A stretch of 64,000 bases of DNA from JABSSA01 sp039960995 (GTDB taxonomy: Bacteria; Pseudomonadota; Alphaproteobacteria; Rhodobacterales; Rhodobacteraceae). Shown piece after piece: positions 51,233-60,190 of the stretch. Made by a program: the position numbers and the translations under genes. The stretch lies in the NCBI GenBank assembly GCA_039960995.1, contig JBDVKF010000075.1, positions 1 through 64,000 on the forward strand, in the 5' to 3' direction. Numbering within the stretch: the first letter of the stretch is position 1; each line of letters opens with the position of its first letter. The notes under the pieces were generated by a model. That model did no database searches and was not told the DNA's origin. It saw nothing but the letters and a program-made list of their open reading frames with translations.

Positions 51233-52762
51233 ATGACTTTCCCGTCACTCGACCAATTGCGCCGTGATGCAACCCGCCTGAAGAAAGCGTGGGATATCGG
51301 CGAACTGCAAGCCCGCCAACGGATTGCGAACAACCCACCCAGACAGGATTTGGATGGTTTGAAACATGCGGACTTCTTGCACGTTGTTGCGCGCGAAAAC
51401 GCGTTTGAAAGTTGGCCAAAACTGGTTTGGGCAGCAGAAACAATCGGCCTTGATCGGGCTGCACGTCTTCAACGTTTAAAGATCGCGTTGGCCAATGGTC
51501 AGAATTGGGTTGTTGGTCAGCTTTTGGCAGAAACCCCTGATTTGGCACAGGATCAATTTGGCCTTTGTTGTGCGCTTTATGATCGATCCGCAGTTGAGCA
51601 ATGGCTTGACGATGATCCTGAGGCGGCGACACGAGAATTTGGGCCGAAACGCCCGATCTGTCATCTTGCGTTTTCAAGATACATTCATGCGCGCCCCGAT
51701 TTGCAAACCGACATGCTTGCGATTGCTGAAATGTTGTTGGCGCACGGTGCTGATGTGAACGATTCAATTCCGGTTGCTCCTGATAAGGATCACCGGCTTT
51801 CAGCGCTCTATGGAGCAATTGGACATGCAAACAACATGGAGTTGGGGCGCTGGCTGCTTGAACATGGGGCTGATCCAAATGATGGGGAATCTTTGTATCA
51901 CGCCACCGAACTTGGACATCATGACGGGTTGAAAATGCTGTTGGAACACGGGGCCAGCCCTGCGGGAACCAACGCAATGTTGCGGGCGATGGATTTTCAC
52001 GATCACGCTGCTGTTGAGTTGTTGCTGCAACATGGTGCACAGGCTGATGAATTTGACGGCACGCATGTAGGTGGAGAAGCACCTTGGGTCGTGCCCGCAT
52101 TGCATCAGGCGGCCCGTCGGATGTGTGACAAACGTATGGTTGACCTGCTGTTGAACAACGGGGCCGATCCGAGACGAGAGTTTGAAGGCACCAGTGCCTA
52201 TGCCCATGCGCGTGTGTTCGGAAACCGCGATGTGGCGTCAGCAATAGAAGCCCGAGGGACGGTTCCAGATCTGTCGTCGACCGAAGAGTTATTGGCACGG
52301 GCGGCGGATGGGGCGGATAACTCCGGCATGTATGTTGATACTGCGACACTGCCTGACGCCTATCGCAACATTATTCGGTTGATCCTTCATTTGCCCGGCA
52401 AGCTTGCGCATATTCGTGCGCTGGTCGCGTTAGGGGTCGAATACGACCGCCCGGATTCCGAAGGGTTGACGCCGGTGCAGTTGGCAGGATGGGAGGGTTT
52501 GCCGGAGGTTTTGCAGTATTTTCTGCAATTGAAACCGGATCTTGGCCACGTCAACGGATATGGTGGAACTTTACTGTCGACGATCATTCATGGGTCGGAA
52601 AACTGTCCCGAACGAGAGATGCGCGATTATCTCGCGTGTTTGCAATTGGTGCTGGACCAAGGCGTTGCATTGCCACGGGCACAGCTTGCCCAAGTCGGGC
52701 GCGAAGATATCGCCGGATTCCTGCAAGACTGGGCATCGCGTTATCCGGGGCAGGTGGTTTAA
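51233..52762 (+). CDS. Ankyrin-repeat protein
   Basis: A 509-residue soluble protein without signal peptide. Ankyrin repeats (LLAHGADVNDS, LLEHGADPNDG, LLEHGASPAGT, LLQHGAQADEF, LLNNGADPRRE) fill about residues 160-335; the flanks are helical, with a further repeat-like region near 390-450 (SEGLTPVQLAGWEG). Ankyrin proteins bind other proteins; no enzyme domain is seen. Its target is unknown. SD GAGGAACCGAGT precedes ATG 51233. It is a single gene facing the azoreductase. Confidence 0.88.
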   Translation: MTFPSLDQLRRDATRLKKAWDIGELQARQRIANNPPRQDLDGLKHADFLHVVARENAFESWPKLVWAAETIGLDRAARLQRLKIALANGQNWVVGQLLAETPDLAQDQFGLCCALYDRSAVEQWLDDDPEAATREFGPKRPICHLAFSRYIHARPDLQTDMLAIAEMLLAHGADVNDSIPVAPDKDHRLSALYGAIGHANNMELGRWLLEHGADPNDGESLYHATELGHHDGLKMLLEHGASPAGTNAMLRAMDFHDHAAVELLLQHGAQADEFDGTHVGGEAPWVVPALHQAARRMCDKRMVDLLLNNGADPRREFEGTSAYAHARVFGNRDVASAIEARGTVPDLSSTEELLARAADGADNSGMYVDTATLPDAYRNIIRLILHLPGKLAHIRALVALGVEYDRPDSEGLTPVQLAGWEGLPEVLQYFLQLKPDLGHVNGYGGTLLSTIIHGSENCPEREMRDYLACLQLVLDQGVALPRAQLAQVGREDIAGFLQDWASRYPGQVV

Positions 52763-52843
52763 AGCCCGCCCCATAACGATCATCCGCGCAGCGATCATCC
52801 AGTTGCTGCGCGGACAGCAAATGCGAGCCGGTATTGCTTGGGA

Positions 52844-53422
52844 TCAGGCGGCAAGTGACGCGAGCTTGGCACGGGCTGCTTCTATTGCGCCATCACCCTG
52901 TGCGCCAAGGTGGTCGGCGGCGACAATTTCAACAGTGTCAATCCCAACAAACCCCAAGACGTGCCGCATATAAGGTGTGGCAAAATCGATCGCAGAACCA
53001 ACCGGCGTGCCCCCGGATACGGCTACGATAATGGCCCGTTTGTTTTGCAACAGGCCGACAGGCCCGTTTTGGGTGTATTTGAACGTGACACCAGCACGCG
53101 CAATCAGATCGATCCAAGCTTTAAGGCTTGCTGGAATCCCAAAGTTGTAGATCGGCAGTCCAATAACGATCGTATCGGCTGCTTGCATTTCATCAACCAG
53201 TTCGTCCGACAAAACCAATGCGTCTTTTTGTGACTGTGTACGAGCGTCGGCTGGCGTGTTTTTGGCTTCGACCCAATGCTCTGTAATCTGAGGCAGGGCA
53301 TCACTTAGATCGCGTCGTAAAACAGTGCCACCCAGTTTTGCGACGACCTCGGAGGACAGCTTGCGCGAAACAGATGCGTCGATGCGGGCTGAGGCATCAA
53401 AATGAAGTGTCGTATGGGTCAT
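52844..53422 (-). CDS. azoR: FMN-dependent NADH:quinone/azo reductase
   Basis: A 192-residue flavodoxin-fold oxidoreductase. Family motifs: FDASARIDASVSRKLSS at the FMN phosphate loop, IGLPIYNFGIPASLKAWIDLIARAG, and GGTPVGSAIDFATPYMRHVLGFVG. It uses NADH to reduce quinones or azo compounds. Length slightly short but complete. It is divergent from a LysR gene, with an operator-rich intergenic region (53453-53524), so that LysR probably controls it. Confidence 0.93.
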   Translation of the reverse strand: MTHTTLHFDASARIDASVSRKLSSEVVAKLGGTVLRRDLSDALPQITEHWVEAKNTPADARTQSQKDALVLSDELVDEMQAADTIVIGLPIYNFGIPASLKAWIDLIARAGVTFKYTQNGPVGLLQNKRAIIVAVSGGTPVGSAIDFATPYMRHVLGFVGIDTVEIVAADHLGAQGDGAIEAARAKLASLAA

Positions 53423-53452
53423 GGTTCCGATCCTTTGCGGATGAATTTACGG

Positions 53453-53524
53453 TTGCAAATAGCATTGGTTATTGCAAATTCGAACGCAACATATGAAAAG
53501 CAACATGTATTGTTTGAATTTGCA
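53453..53524. promoter_or_regulatory. Three TTGCAAAT-type half sites between azoR and LysR
   Basis: TTGCAAAT occurs at 53453-53460 and again at 53472-53479, 19 bases apart, and its inverted form GAATTTGCA at 53516-53524. Such spaced half sites between a LysR gene and its divergent target suit LysR binding, but no typical T-N11-A box was proved. Confidence 0.45.
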
Positions 53525-53535
53525 CATGAAGGCTT

Positions 53536-54417
53536 ATGGATAATTGGGACGAAATTAAAACCGCCTATCAAGTCGCACGGCTTGGAACGGTCAGTGGCGC
53601 TGCGGAAATCCTAGGCGTTCATCATGCAACGGTGATCCGGCATATTGACGCCTTAGAAGGTCGGCTGGGTGTTAAACTGTTTCAACGTCATGCGCGTGGC
53701 TATACAGCGACAGAAGCTGGCGATGATTTGTTTCTTGTCGCACAGGCCACGGATGATCAGTTCAGCCAATTGGCCGGCCGCATCAAAGGGCATGGCTCGG
53801 GCGTGTCCGGCGAACTGGTTGTGACGTCATTGACCAGCCTTGCATCCCGAATGGTTCCGGTTTTGGCCGATTTTCAGAAAGAACATCCCAAAGTTGTCGT
53901 GCGTTATTTGACAGGAGACCGGCTGTTTCGGCTGGAATACGGCGAAGCGCATGTTGCCATCCGCGCTGGAAATGCGCCGGAACAACCCGACAATGTTGTA
54001 CAACCCTTTGTGCGCCAATCGATGGGGTTGTTTGCCAGCAAACGCTATGTGGCTACGCATGGGTGCCCGGAAACAGTCGAAGCCTTTGAGGGGCATCAGT
54101 TTGTCAGTCACGATGATGAAAACAGCCGCGCGCCTTTTACACGTTGGTTGCGTGAACGCGTGCCAGAAACTGCGGTTACGTTCCGCTCGACCGATCTGCG
54201 TACTTTGGAATATGCAGTCATTGCCGGGGCAGGGATCGGGTTTCTGCCTTTGTTGGAAGCGCGTGCGAACCCCGATTTGGTCGAAATATTGCAACCTTTG
54301 GATCATTGGGCCGGTGCGTTGTGGCTGGTCACCCACGTGGATTTGCACAGAACGCCAAAAGTTCAGACGTTCCTGAGTTTCCTTAAAGAACGCTCCAAGG
54401 ATTGGCACGTTTTATGA
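53536..54417 (+). CDS. LysR family transcriptional regulator
   Basis: A 293-residue LysR protein: N-terminal winged helix-turn-helix (WDEIKTAYQVARLGTVSGAAEILGVHHATVIRHIDALEGRLGVKLFQR) and a periplasmic-binding-protein-like effector domain. It is divergent from azoR, its likely target, and the next gene begins within its stop codon (ATGA), so it is translationally coupled to the EamA transporter. The effector may be a quinone-type compound; inference from context. Confidence 0.92.
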   Translation: MDNWDEIKTAYQVARLGTVSGAAEILGVHHATVIRHIDALEGRLGVKLFQRHARGYTATEAGDDLFLVAQATDDQFSQLAGRIKGHGSGVSGELVVTSLTSLASRMVPVLADFQKEHPKVVVRYLTGDRLFRLEYGEAHVAIRAGNAPEQPDNVVQPFVRQSMGLFASKRYVATHGCPETVEAFEGHQFVSHDDENSRAPFTRWLRERVPETAVTFRSTDLRTLEYAVIAGAGIGFLPLLEARANPDLVEILQPLDHWAGALWLVTHVDLHRTPKVQTFLSFLKERSKDWHVL

Positions 54418-55310
54418 GCCCACAAGCGCGCGGGCATTTGGCGATGTTTTCCTTTTCGCTGCTTGTTGCGGGATCGTTTGCCCTTGGGGCGATGGCCGCA
54501 AATGACATTTCACCTATGGCGCTGAATGCGGCGCGGTTCTGGATCGCAGGTGTGGTGATTGGCGGTATCGTGATGTTTCGAGGCGGCGTTCCGAAACAAG
54601 CCATTGAAGCCCCGTGGCGATATCTGGTTCTGGGTGGCTTGTTCGCGGCGTACTTTGTTCTGATGTTCGAAGGCCTGAAAACCGCCGAGGTCACAAGTGC
54701 AGCAGCCGTTTTCACGCTTATTCCCTTGATGTCTGCCTTTTTCGGCTGGCTGTTGTTGCGGCAAGTCGCAACGCGGCGCATGGCATTGGCTTTGTTGATT
54801 GGTGCATTCGGTGCGCTGTGGGTTATCTTTCGGGCCGATTTTTCGGCTGTGCTGTCCTTTCAAGTCGGCCAAGGAGAGGTCGTCTATTTCGTCGGGTGCA
54901 TCTTCCACGCGATTTACACGCCAATGATCCGCAAACTGAATAGGGGTGAATCTGCCTTTGTCTTTAGTCTGGGCACGATTGCTGCGGGTGCGATACTGCT
55001 GACGATTTTTGGATGGAGCAGTATCCGCGCGACGGATTGGACCAACTTGCCGGCAATCGTTTGGATTACGTTGTTTTACGTCGCGATCTTTGCATCTGCG
55101 GCGACGTTCATCCTTTTGCAATTTGCATCCCTGCGGCTGCCATCGGCCAAGGTCATGGCCTATACATATCTGACACCCACTTGGGTGATCGTCTGGCAAA
55201 TCTTGCTGGGTCGTGGCGTGCCCGAAGGCATCGTTTTGTTTGGTGTGACGTTCACCTGTGTCGCGCTTTGGCTGTTATTGCGACCCGAAGGTGAAGAGAA
55301 CAGCGCCTGA
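54414..55310 (+). CDS. EamA/DMT-family transporter
   Basis: A 298-residue membrane protein with ten helices and two EamA repeats (SFALGAMAANDISPMALNAARFW in the first; AIYTPMIRKLNRGE and SLRLPSAKVMAYTYLTPTWVIVWQIL in the second). Such drug/metabolite transporters export amino acids or other small molecules. ATG 54414 overlaps the LysR stop (ATGA). The substrate is unknown; co-transcription with the azoR regulator hints at export of a compound linked to it. Confidence 0.9.
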   Translation: MSPQARGHLAMFSFSLLVAGSFALGAMAANDISPMALNAARFWIAGVVIGGIVMFRGGVPKQAIEAPWRYLVLGGLFAAYFVLMFEGLKTAEVTSAAAVFTLIPLMSAFFGWLLLRQVATRRMALALLIGAFGALWVIFRADFSAVLSFQVGQGEVVYFVGCIFHAIYTPMIRKLNRGESAFVFSLGTIAAGAILLTIFGWSSIRATDWTNLPAIVWITLFYVAIFASAATFILLQFASLRLPSAKVMAYTYLTPTWVIVWQILLGRGVPEGIVLFGVTFTCVALWLLLRPEGEENSA

Positions 55311-55325
55311 AAAGAGGCTGGTCAA

Positions 55326-55664
55326 TCAGGGCTGTTCTTCGGAAATCGGCAATTCTTGTTTTAAGAACTGCTCGAACGCCTCTAAGTTGACTGGCTCGAA
55401 TTGACCAAAGCCTTGCATCCATACACTGGTGGCCTTCATCGCGTCTGGCTCCAGTTTGCACCATTTGACCCGGCCACGTTTTTCCTGAGCGATCAATCCA
55501 GCACGGGTCAGTATGCCCAAATGTTTCGAAATCGCCGCCAATGACATGTCAAAAGGCTCTGCAACATCGGTGACCGCCATATCATCTTCCAATAACATCG
55601 TCAGAATGGCTCTGCGTGTCGGGTCAGCCAAAGCGGCGAAAACGTGATCCAAAGTATCAGACAT
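55326..55664 (-). CDS. ArsR family transcriptional regulator
   Basis: A 112-residue winged helix-turn-helix protein: LDHVFAALADPTRRAILTML, AISKHLGILTRAGLI, and a wing with EKRGRVKWCKLE. No metal-binding Cys pair (CxC) of classic ArsR is seen, only one Cys in the wing, so it is probably of the SdpR-like group without metal sensing. It is close to the convergent EamA stop (15 bases). Target unknown. Confidence 0.9.
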   Translation of the reverse strand: MSDTLDHVFAALADPTRRAILTMLLEDDMAVTDVAEPFDMSLAAISKHLGILTRAGLIAQEKRGRVKWCKLEPDAMKATSVWMQGFGQFEPVNLEAFEQFLKQELPISEEQP

Positions 55665-55702
55665 GGCTCCTGATAAACTTTGCGCGGCTCAAGGGGAAGA
55701 GT

Positions 55703-55858
55703 TTACCAATAAGGGTGTTGTACCTCGTTTGAAGGCAAGCGCATGTTCATGCGTTCAAATTCAGCAGGTCCAACGCCGATATCACGCGCTATGCGAGCCG
55801 ATATTTTTGGTGGACGAGGAGTAGGGCGCCACAGGAAGAGGCGCTTGATGGATTGCAT
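55703..55858 (-). CDS. Small DUF1127-like protein
   Basis: A short product (51 residues from ATG 55858; 69 from ATG 55912). The core PPKISARIARDIGVGPAEFERM resembles the DUF1127 (YjiS-like) Arg-rich motif in which a short helix with ARDIG follows the N-terminus. Such proteins act in RNA and phosphate or osmotic regulation in alphaproteobacteria. Neither start has a clear ribosome binding site, so the call is moderate. It lies divergent from a LysR gene. Confidence 0.5.
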   Translation of the reverse strand: MQSIKRLFLWRPTPRPPKISARIARDIGVGPAEFERMNMRLPSNEVQHPYW

Positions 55859-56019
55859 GAAAAAGGCACAATTTGATCGTGCGCCCAAGGGCGTTGAGGC
55901 TGTGATTTGCATGGAATTACCGTTGATTTATTGCTGTTCTTGTAATGTACCAGCTCTGTGTCGAACTATACAAACAGGGAAACTTGACATTCTTTGTGCT
56001 AAAAAGTCACAAATAAGGA

Positions 56020-56931
56020 ATGGCACGCACCTTACCCCCACTGAACGCCTTACGCGCCTTTGAGGCGGCCGGACGGCACCAAAGCTTTAGCCGTGCAGCG
56101 GTAGAGTTGAATGTAAGCCATTCGGCCATTTCACGGCATGTGCGCGGGCTCGAAGACAGGCTTGGCACTCAATTGTTTCGTGATGCGGCACCGGGGGTGG
56201 CTTTGACATCTGAGGGGCAGGCGTATCTGGCGCGTATCAGTCCAGCCTTGGACGATATCTCGGAAGCGACAGAAGAGGTGGGGGAGGCTCCGGCTGGACG
56301 CGTTCTGATCAACGCGGACACGTTATTTGCGCAACAAATCCTGATACCGAACATTGGGACATTTTGGAATGCGAACCCGGATATCGAATTACGCATTGTC
56401 GCGTCCCACACACTTGCTGATTTGAACCGATACGAGGCCGACTTTGCCATCCGGTTTTCCCGCAACAGCACTATGGGGCTTCCCGCTGACCTGTTGTGTG
56501 ATGCGCCACTATTTCCCTATGCCACGCCGGGCTATTTTGCCTCCATTCCTTCAACTCAGGACATTCTGGCGGCCAGACGGGTGCAGGATCGCCCACCCGA
56601 AGTGTGGCAACGCTGGGCGGACGCTGCAGGGGCTGACGTTGGCAACCTTGAAATCGCGTCGTGGCGGTTGCGCGCGCCCTTGGCGCTGAACGCTGCCTGC
56701 TCAGGTGCAGCGGTGTATTTAGGATCAGCCGATTGCGTGAATGATTTTTGCAGGGAAGGGCGGTTGCAACGCCTATCCCCACATCCGCTGCGAGAGGGCG
56801 CGTTCTTTATCGTGACCAAGGAAACGCGTTTGCGCAGCAAGGCTTTGCGCATCGTGCGCAACTGGGTTCTTGATATCACCGCGCCATTGCGGGTCAAACG
56901 GTTCTGGGAGTTTGATCAACCAATTGGTTGA
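56020..56931 (+). CDS. LysR family transcriptional regulator (GcvA-like)
   Basis: A 303-residue LysR protein with the GcvA-group N-terminus (LPPLNALRAFEAAGRHQSFSRAAVELNVSHSAISRHVRGLEDRLGTQLF). The effector domain shows DFAIRFS and the C-terminal VKRFWEFDQ. GcvA-like regulators are abundant in Rhodobacterales; the target cannot be told. The divergent neighbour is a DUF1127-like gene. Confidence 0.92.
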   Translation: MARTLPPLNALRAFEAAGRHQSFSRAAVELNVSHSAISRHVRGLEDRLGTQLFRDAAPGVALTSEGQAYLARISPALDDISEATEEVGEAPAGRVLINADTLFAQQILIPNIGTFWNANPDIELRIVASHTLADLNRYEADFAIRFSRNSTMGLPADLLCDAPLFPYATPGYFASIPSTQDILAARRVQDRPPEVWQRWADAAGADVGNLEIASWRLRAPLALNAACSGAAVYLGSADCVNDFCREGRLQRLSPHPLREGAFFIVTKETRLRSKALRIVRNWVLDITAPLRVKRFWEFDQPIG

Positions 56932-56995
56932 ATATCCATTTTTGCGCTTTTCGGCTGTCTGACCGAATTGATGGCGATCCTCGTCGAAATGTTGG

Positions 56996-57025
56996 TTGAG
57001 AATAATGTAAATAAATCAATACTAT
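56996..57025 (+). promoter_or_regulatory. Candidate promoter of the atpIBEF'F operon
   Basis: TTGAGA (56996-57001) and TACTAT (57020-57025) are 18 bases apart, 90 bases before the atpI start. A-rich spacer. Confidence 0.35.
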
Positions 57026-57115
57026 ACAGCGCGCGCGCCTGCGTCATTCAATGCGTTGACTCATTGCGCACCCCGCAATAGCAAGGCGACAACGGACAGG
57101 CAGGGATATCCAAGC

Positions 57116-57457
57116 TTGGCAAACCCGCAAGATAAGGCGCGACTCGAGGCTTTGGAGGCTAAGATAAGCGCGGCGAAGGCGGCTCAAGCTCCGAAGCCCC
57201 GCGCAGACGAACACTATTCTCAGGCTCAACTGGCCTGGCGCATGGTGATCGAGCTGGTCGCGGGAATGGGGTTGGGGTTCGGCATCGGCTTTGGGCTTGA
57301 CTATGCGTTTGGAACATCGCCTTGGCTGATGATAATTTTTATTTTTCTGGGCTTCGCGGCCGGCATCCAGACGATGATGCGCTCGGCGAAAGAAATCCAG
57401 GAAAAGCAGATTGCGGCAAATGCTGCAGAAGACGGAGAGAGCGACGATGGCGGATAA
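57116..57457 (+). CDS. atpI: ATP synthase protein I (AtpI)
   Basis: A 113-residue protein from TTG 57116 (MANPQDKARLEALEAKI), the family start; an upstream frame to 57056 lacks support. Two membrane helices (VIELVAGMGLGFGIGFGLDYAF and WLMIIFIFLGFAAGIQTMM) are typical of AtpI, which aids assembly of the c-ring and Na/Mg handling. An 11-base overlap with atpB shows translational coupling. Confidence 0.9.
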   Translation: MANPQDKARLEALEAKISAAKAAQAPKPRADEHYSQAQLAWRMVIELVAGMGLGFGIGFGLDYAFGTSPWLMIIFIFLGFAAGIQTMMRSAKEIQEKQIAANAAEDGESDDGG

Positions 57458-58202
57458 TGCGCACGGTGCAGAGGGCGGCGGACTAGAATTCCACCCAATG
57501 GATCAGTTCAACGTCAAAGCTTTGTTTGGCGACAGCATCGGAATGTTCACCATCACCAATGTCACCTTGTGGTTGGCCTTGGCTGTGGTCGCGGTCATTG
57601 CGTTGATGGTTTTGGGCACGTCCAAACGCGAAGTCATTCCGGGCCGGTCACAATCGATTGCCGAACTCGCGTATGGTTTCGTCTATAAGATGGTCGAAGA
57701 CGTCACAGGCAAAGACGGCATCAAGTACTTTCCCTACATCATGACTCTGTTCATGTTCATCATCTGCGCCAACATGCTTGGTTTGCTGCCAATGTCGTTT
57801 ACCACAACGTCGCATATTGCGGTCACTGCGGTTCTTGGATTTGGCGTGTTCTTTGCCGTAACGATCCTTGGATTTGTCAAAAACGGTTCAAGCTTCCTTG
57901 GCCTGTTTTGGGTGTCGTCGGCACCTTTGGCGCTGCGCCCGATCTTGGCGTTAATCGAATTGATTTCTTACTTTGTGCGTCCGGTCAGCCACTCCATTCG
58001 TTTGGCAGGCAACATGATGGCCGGTCACGCAGTTTTAAAAGTGTTCGCTGGCTTTGCGCAGGTCGCAGCCATCGCACCAATCGCCATTCTTGGGGTCGTT
58101 GCGATTTACGCACTTGAGCTTCTTGTAAGCTTTATTCAGGCGTATGTTTTCACGATCCTAACATGCGTATATCTGAAAGACGCATTGCACCCGCATCACT
58201 AA
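57447..58202 (+). CDS. atpB: ATP synthase F0 subunit a
   Basis: Proton-channel subunit, 251 residues. The essential arginine lies in the helix RPVSHSIRLAGNMMAGH, and the rest of the helices are normal. From ATG 57447 (SD AGAGAGCGACG). Second gene of the F0 operon. The F1 genes are not in this window, as usual in Rhodobacterales where F0 and F1 operons are separate. Confidence 0.97.
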   Translation: MADNAHGAEGGGLEFHPMDQFNVKALFGDSIGMFTITNVTLWLALAVVAVIALMVLGTSKREVIPGRSQSIAELAYGFVYKMVEDVTGKDGIKYFPYIMTLFMFIICANMLGLLPMSFTTTSHIAVTAVLGFGVFFAVTILGFVKNGSSFLGLFWVSSAPLALRPILALIELISYFVRPVSHSIRLAGNMMAGHAVLKVFAGFAQVAAIAPIAILGVVAIYALELLVSFIQAYVFTILTCVYLKDALHPHH

Positions 58203-58263
58203 ATCACGGCGGGTCGAAAGCCCGCCTTTCAATACCAACTTCCAATCGTAAGGAGATACACAC

Positions 58264-58488
58264 ATGGAAGGTGAACTCGCACACATCGGCGCAGGCCTCG
58301 CAGCAATCGGTTCCGGCGCAGCCGCCATCGGTGTTGGACACGTCGCAGGCAACTTCCTTGCCGGCGCATTGCGCAACCCATCAGCCGCCGCTGGTCAAAC
58401 AGCGACATTGTTTATCGGCATCGCTTTCGCAGAAGCTTTGGGGATCTTCTCGTTCCTCGTCGCTTTGCTGCTGATGTTCGCTGTCTAA
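58264..58488 (+). CDS. atpE: ATP synthase F0 subunit c
   Basis: A 74-residue hairpin: helix one has the Gly/Ala-rich AHIGAGLAAIGSGAAAIGVG, and helix two the proton-binding Glu58 in FIGIAFAEALGIFSF. Loop RNPSA contacts gamma. SD AAGGAGATACACAC precedes the ATG. Confidence 0.98.
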   Translation: MEGELAHIGAGLAAIGSGAAAIGVGHVAGNFLAGALRNPSAAAGQTATLFIGIAFAEALGIFSFLVALLLMFAV

Positions 58489-58574
58489 GACATTCGCGAC
58501 TGACGACCTCCTTACAATGGGGCGGTGCATTGCCATCGCCCCGGTAGGGCCCCGAAGACGCGAAGGAGACCGAG

Positions 58575-59102
58575 ATGGCCACCGATACAAATAGCACTGC
58601 CGAGGCCGCTGCGCCCGGTATGCCGCAACTGGATTTTTCGACATTTGGTAATCAGATATTCTGGCTGCTTGTCGCACTGGTTGTGATCTACTTCGTGCTG
58701 TCGCGTGTGGCATTGCCACGGATCGCGGCAATCCTGGCCGAACGCTCAGGAACGATAACAAACGACCTTGCTGCGGCCGAAGATCTTAAGGTCAAAGCAA
58801 TCGAGGCTGAACAAGTCTATGAAAAGGCGCTGGCGGATGCCCGTGCCGAAGCACAAAACATTGCCGCGGCAACACGCGCCGAAATCCAGGCTGATCTGGA
58901 TGTCGCGATTGCCAAGGCAGATGCAGAGATTGCTGCGAAAGCAGCCGAAAGCGAAAGCGCGATTGCAGAGATCCGTGCAGGTGCCGTTGATGCCGTGAAA
59001 GCGGTTGCCAAAGACACTGCTGGTGAAATCGTCTCTGTTTTGGGTGGCAAAGCGGATGCAAAAGCGGTGACCGCGGCTGTTACTGCTCGGATGAAAGGAT
59101 AA
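58575..59102 (+). CDS. ATP synthase F0 subunit b'
   Basis: A 175-residue stalk subunit: an N-terminal membrane helix (NQIFWLLVALVVIYFVLSRVALPRI) and a long Ala/Glu-rich coiled coil. In alphaproteobacteria the peripheral stalk has two different b-type subunits; b' is the one directly after c, and the present order (c, b', b) fits. SD GAAGGAGACCGAG precedes ATG 58575. Five bases separate it from atpF. Confidence 0.95.
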   Translation: MATDTNSTAEAAAPGMPQLDFSTFGNQIFWLLVALVVIYFVLSRVALPRIAAILAERSGTITNDLAAAEDLKVKAIEAEQVYEKALADARAEAQNIAAATRAEIQADLDVAIAKADAEIAAKAAESESAIAEIRAGAVDAVKAVAKDTAGEIVSVLGGKADAKAVTAAVTARMKG

Positions 59103-59107
59103 AGACA

Positions 59108-59674
59108 ATGAACAAGTCTCTCCTGACACTCACAGCTGGATTGACCATCGGTGCACAACCGGTGTTCGCGGCCTCTGGTCCATTCTTCTCGCTTGCCAAC
59201 ACAGACTTTATCGTTGTGGTCTCGTTCATCGTTTTCATCGGTGTTCTAATCTATTTCAAAGTTCCGGGCATGCTTGGCAAAGTACTGGACGACCGCGCGG
59301 CGGGTATCCAATCTGAACTGGACGAAGCCAAAGCATTGAAGGAAGAAGCTCAAGCGCTTTTGGCGAGTTATGAACGCAAACAGGCCGACGTACAGGCGCA
59401 AGCGGATCGCATCGTGGCGCAAGCCAAAGCCGATGCCGAAGCGGCGGCTGAACAAGCTAAAGTTGATTTGTCGACATCTATCTCGCGCCGTATGGCGTCT
59501 GCTGTTGAACAAATCGCGTCTGCAGAAGCGTCTGCTTTGAAAGAGGTGCGTGACCAAGCGTCTATCGTCGCCATTGCAGCGGCACGGGACGTTATTGCCA
59601 AACAGCTTACGGCGAAAGACACAAATGCGTTGATTGACTCGGCGATTGCAGAAGTCGAAGCAAAGCTGCACTAA
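59108..59674 (+). CDS. atpF: ATP synthase F0 subunit b
   Basis: A 188-residue stalk subunit. The N-terminal segment (SLLTLTAGLTIGAQPVFA) may be a cleaved leader, followed by the membrane helix (DFIVVVSFIVFIGVLIYF) and a coiled coil of Ala, Glu and Lys. Last gene of the F0 operon, terminated at 59701-59727. Confidence 0.96.
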   Translation: MNKSLLTLTAGLTIGAQPVFAASGPFFSLANTDFIVVVSFIVFIGVLIYFKVPGMLGKVLDDRAAGIQSELDEAKALKEEAQALLASYERKQADVQAQADRIVAQAKADAEAAAEQAKVDLSTSISRRMASAVEQIASAEASALKEVRDQASIVAIAAARDVIAKQLTAKDTNALIDSAIAEVEAKLH

Positions 59675-59700
59675 CGCGGTTCAATGATATTGAATGAAGG

Positions 59701-59727
59701 AACCCGGCCGATGCGCCGGGTTTTTTT
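59701..59727 (+). terminator. Rho-independent terminator of the F0 operon
   Basis: AACCCGGC (59701-59708) pairs with GCCGGGTT (59715-59722) and continues with T's. It reaches into the stop codon of the convergent gene. Confidence 0.9.
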
Positions 59728-60190
59728 ATGTCAGGCTGCGTCGCCACAAGATCAACGCCCATGTGGTCAGAACCACTTCGACGGCGAAGGTCCAGTGCAA
59801 CAGAAAGGACATAACCCACCATGGTTGGGTCGCGGGTACGATGACCAACGGATGGGCGAATGTGCTGAACGGCCACAGCCACGTGACTTGCCCGACAATC
59901 GAATCCAGCCCCATATGCAGCAGGCCACCCAACCCAACGGCGATGAAAATCCGGCCCAGTTTTTGGGATCGAAACAGAAATCCGATCAATAGCAAAGTCG
60001 TCCAAATGGCTGGTTTATGGGTCAGGTAATTGTGGTGATGGGTTTGTCGGTTATCGACCAGATAGAACCAGACCATATCCACGTCAGGAAGAATGGAACC
60101 GATCAGGAACGCCACCCGTGAACGCTTGGAGGTCTTGTGCGAGGTCAATCGGGCAACGACGTAAGCCGCAGGTAAATGCGCTATGAACAT
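59726..60190 (-). CDS. Membrane-bound metal-dependent hydrolase (YdjM/DUF457-like)
   Basis: A 154-residue membrane protein with about four helices. GSILPDVDMVWFY (Asp pair), THHHNYLTH and GGLLHMGLDSI are the metal-binding motifs of the YdjM group (His/Asp). Substrate is unknown. It overlaps the GntR stop by one base (TGATG), so it forms a pair with the regulator. Confidence 0.85.
   Translation of the reverse strand: MFIAHLPAAYVVARLTSHKTSKRSRVAFLIGSILPDVDMVWFYLVDNRQTHHHNYLTHKPAIWTTLLLIGFLFRSQKLGRIFIAVGLGGLLHMGLDSIVGQVTWLWPFSTFAHPLVIVPATQPWWVMSFLLHWTFAVEVVLTTWALILWRRSLT

Noticed and set aside
51021..52349. Minus-strand open frame of 442 codons opposite the ankyrin gene
   Set aside because: Composition is typical of an antisense shadow, while the plus strand gives clear ankyrin repeats and an SD.
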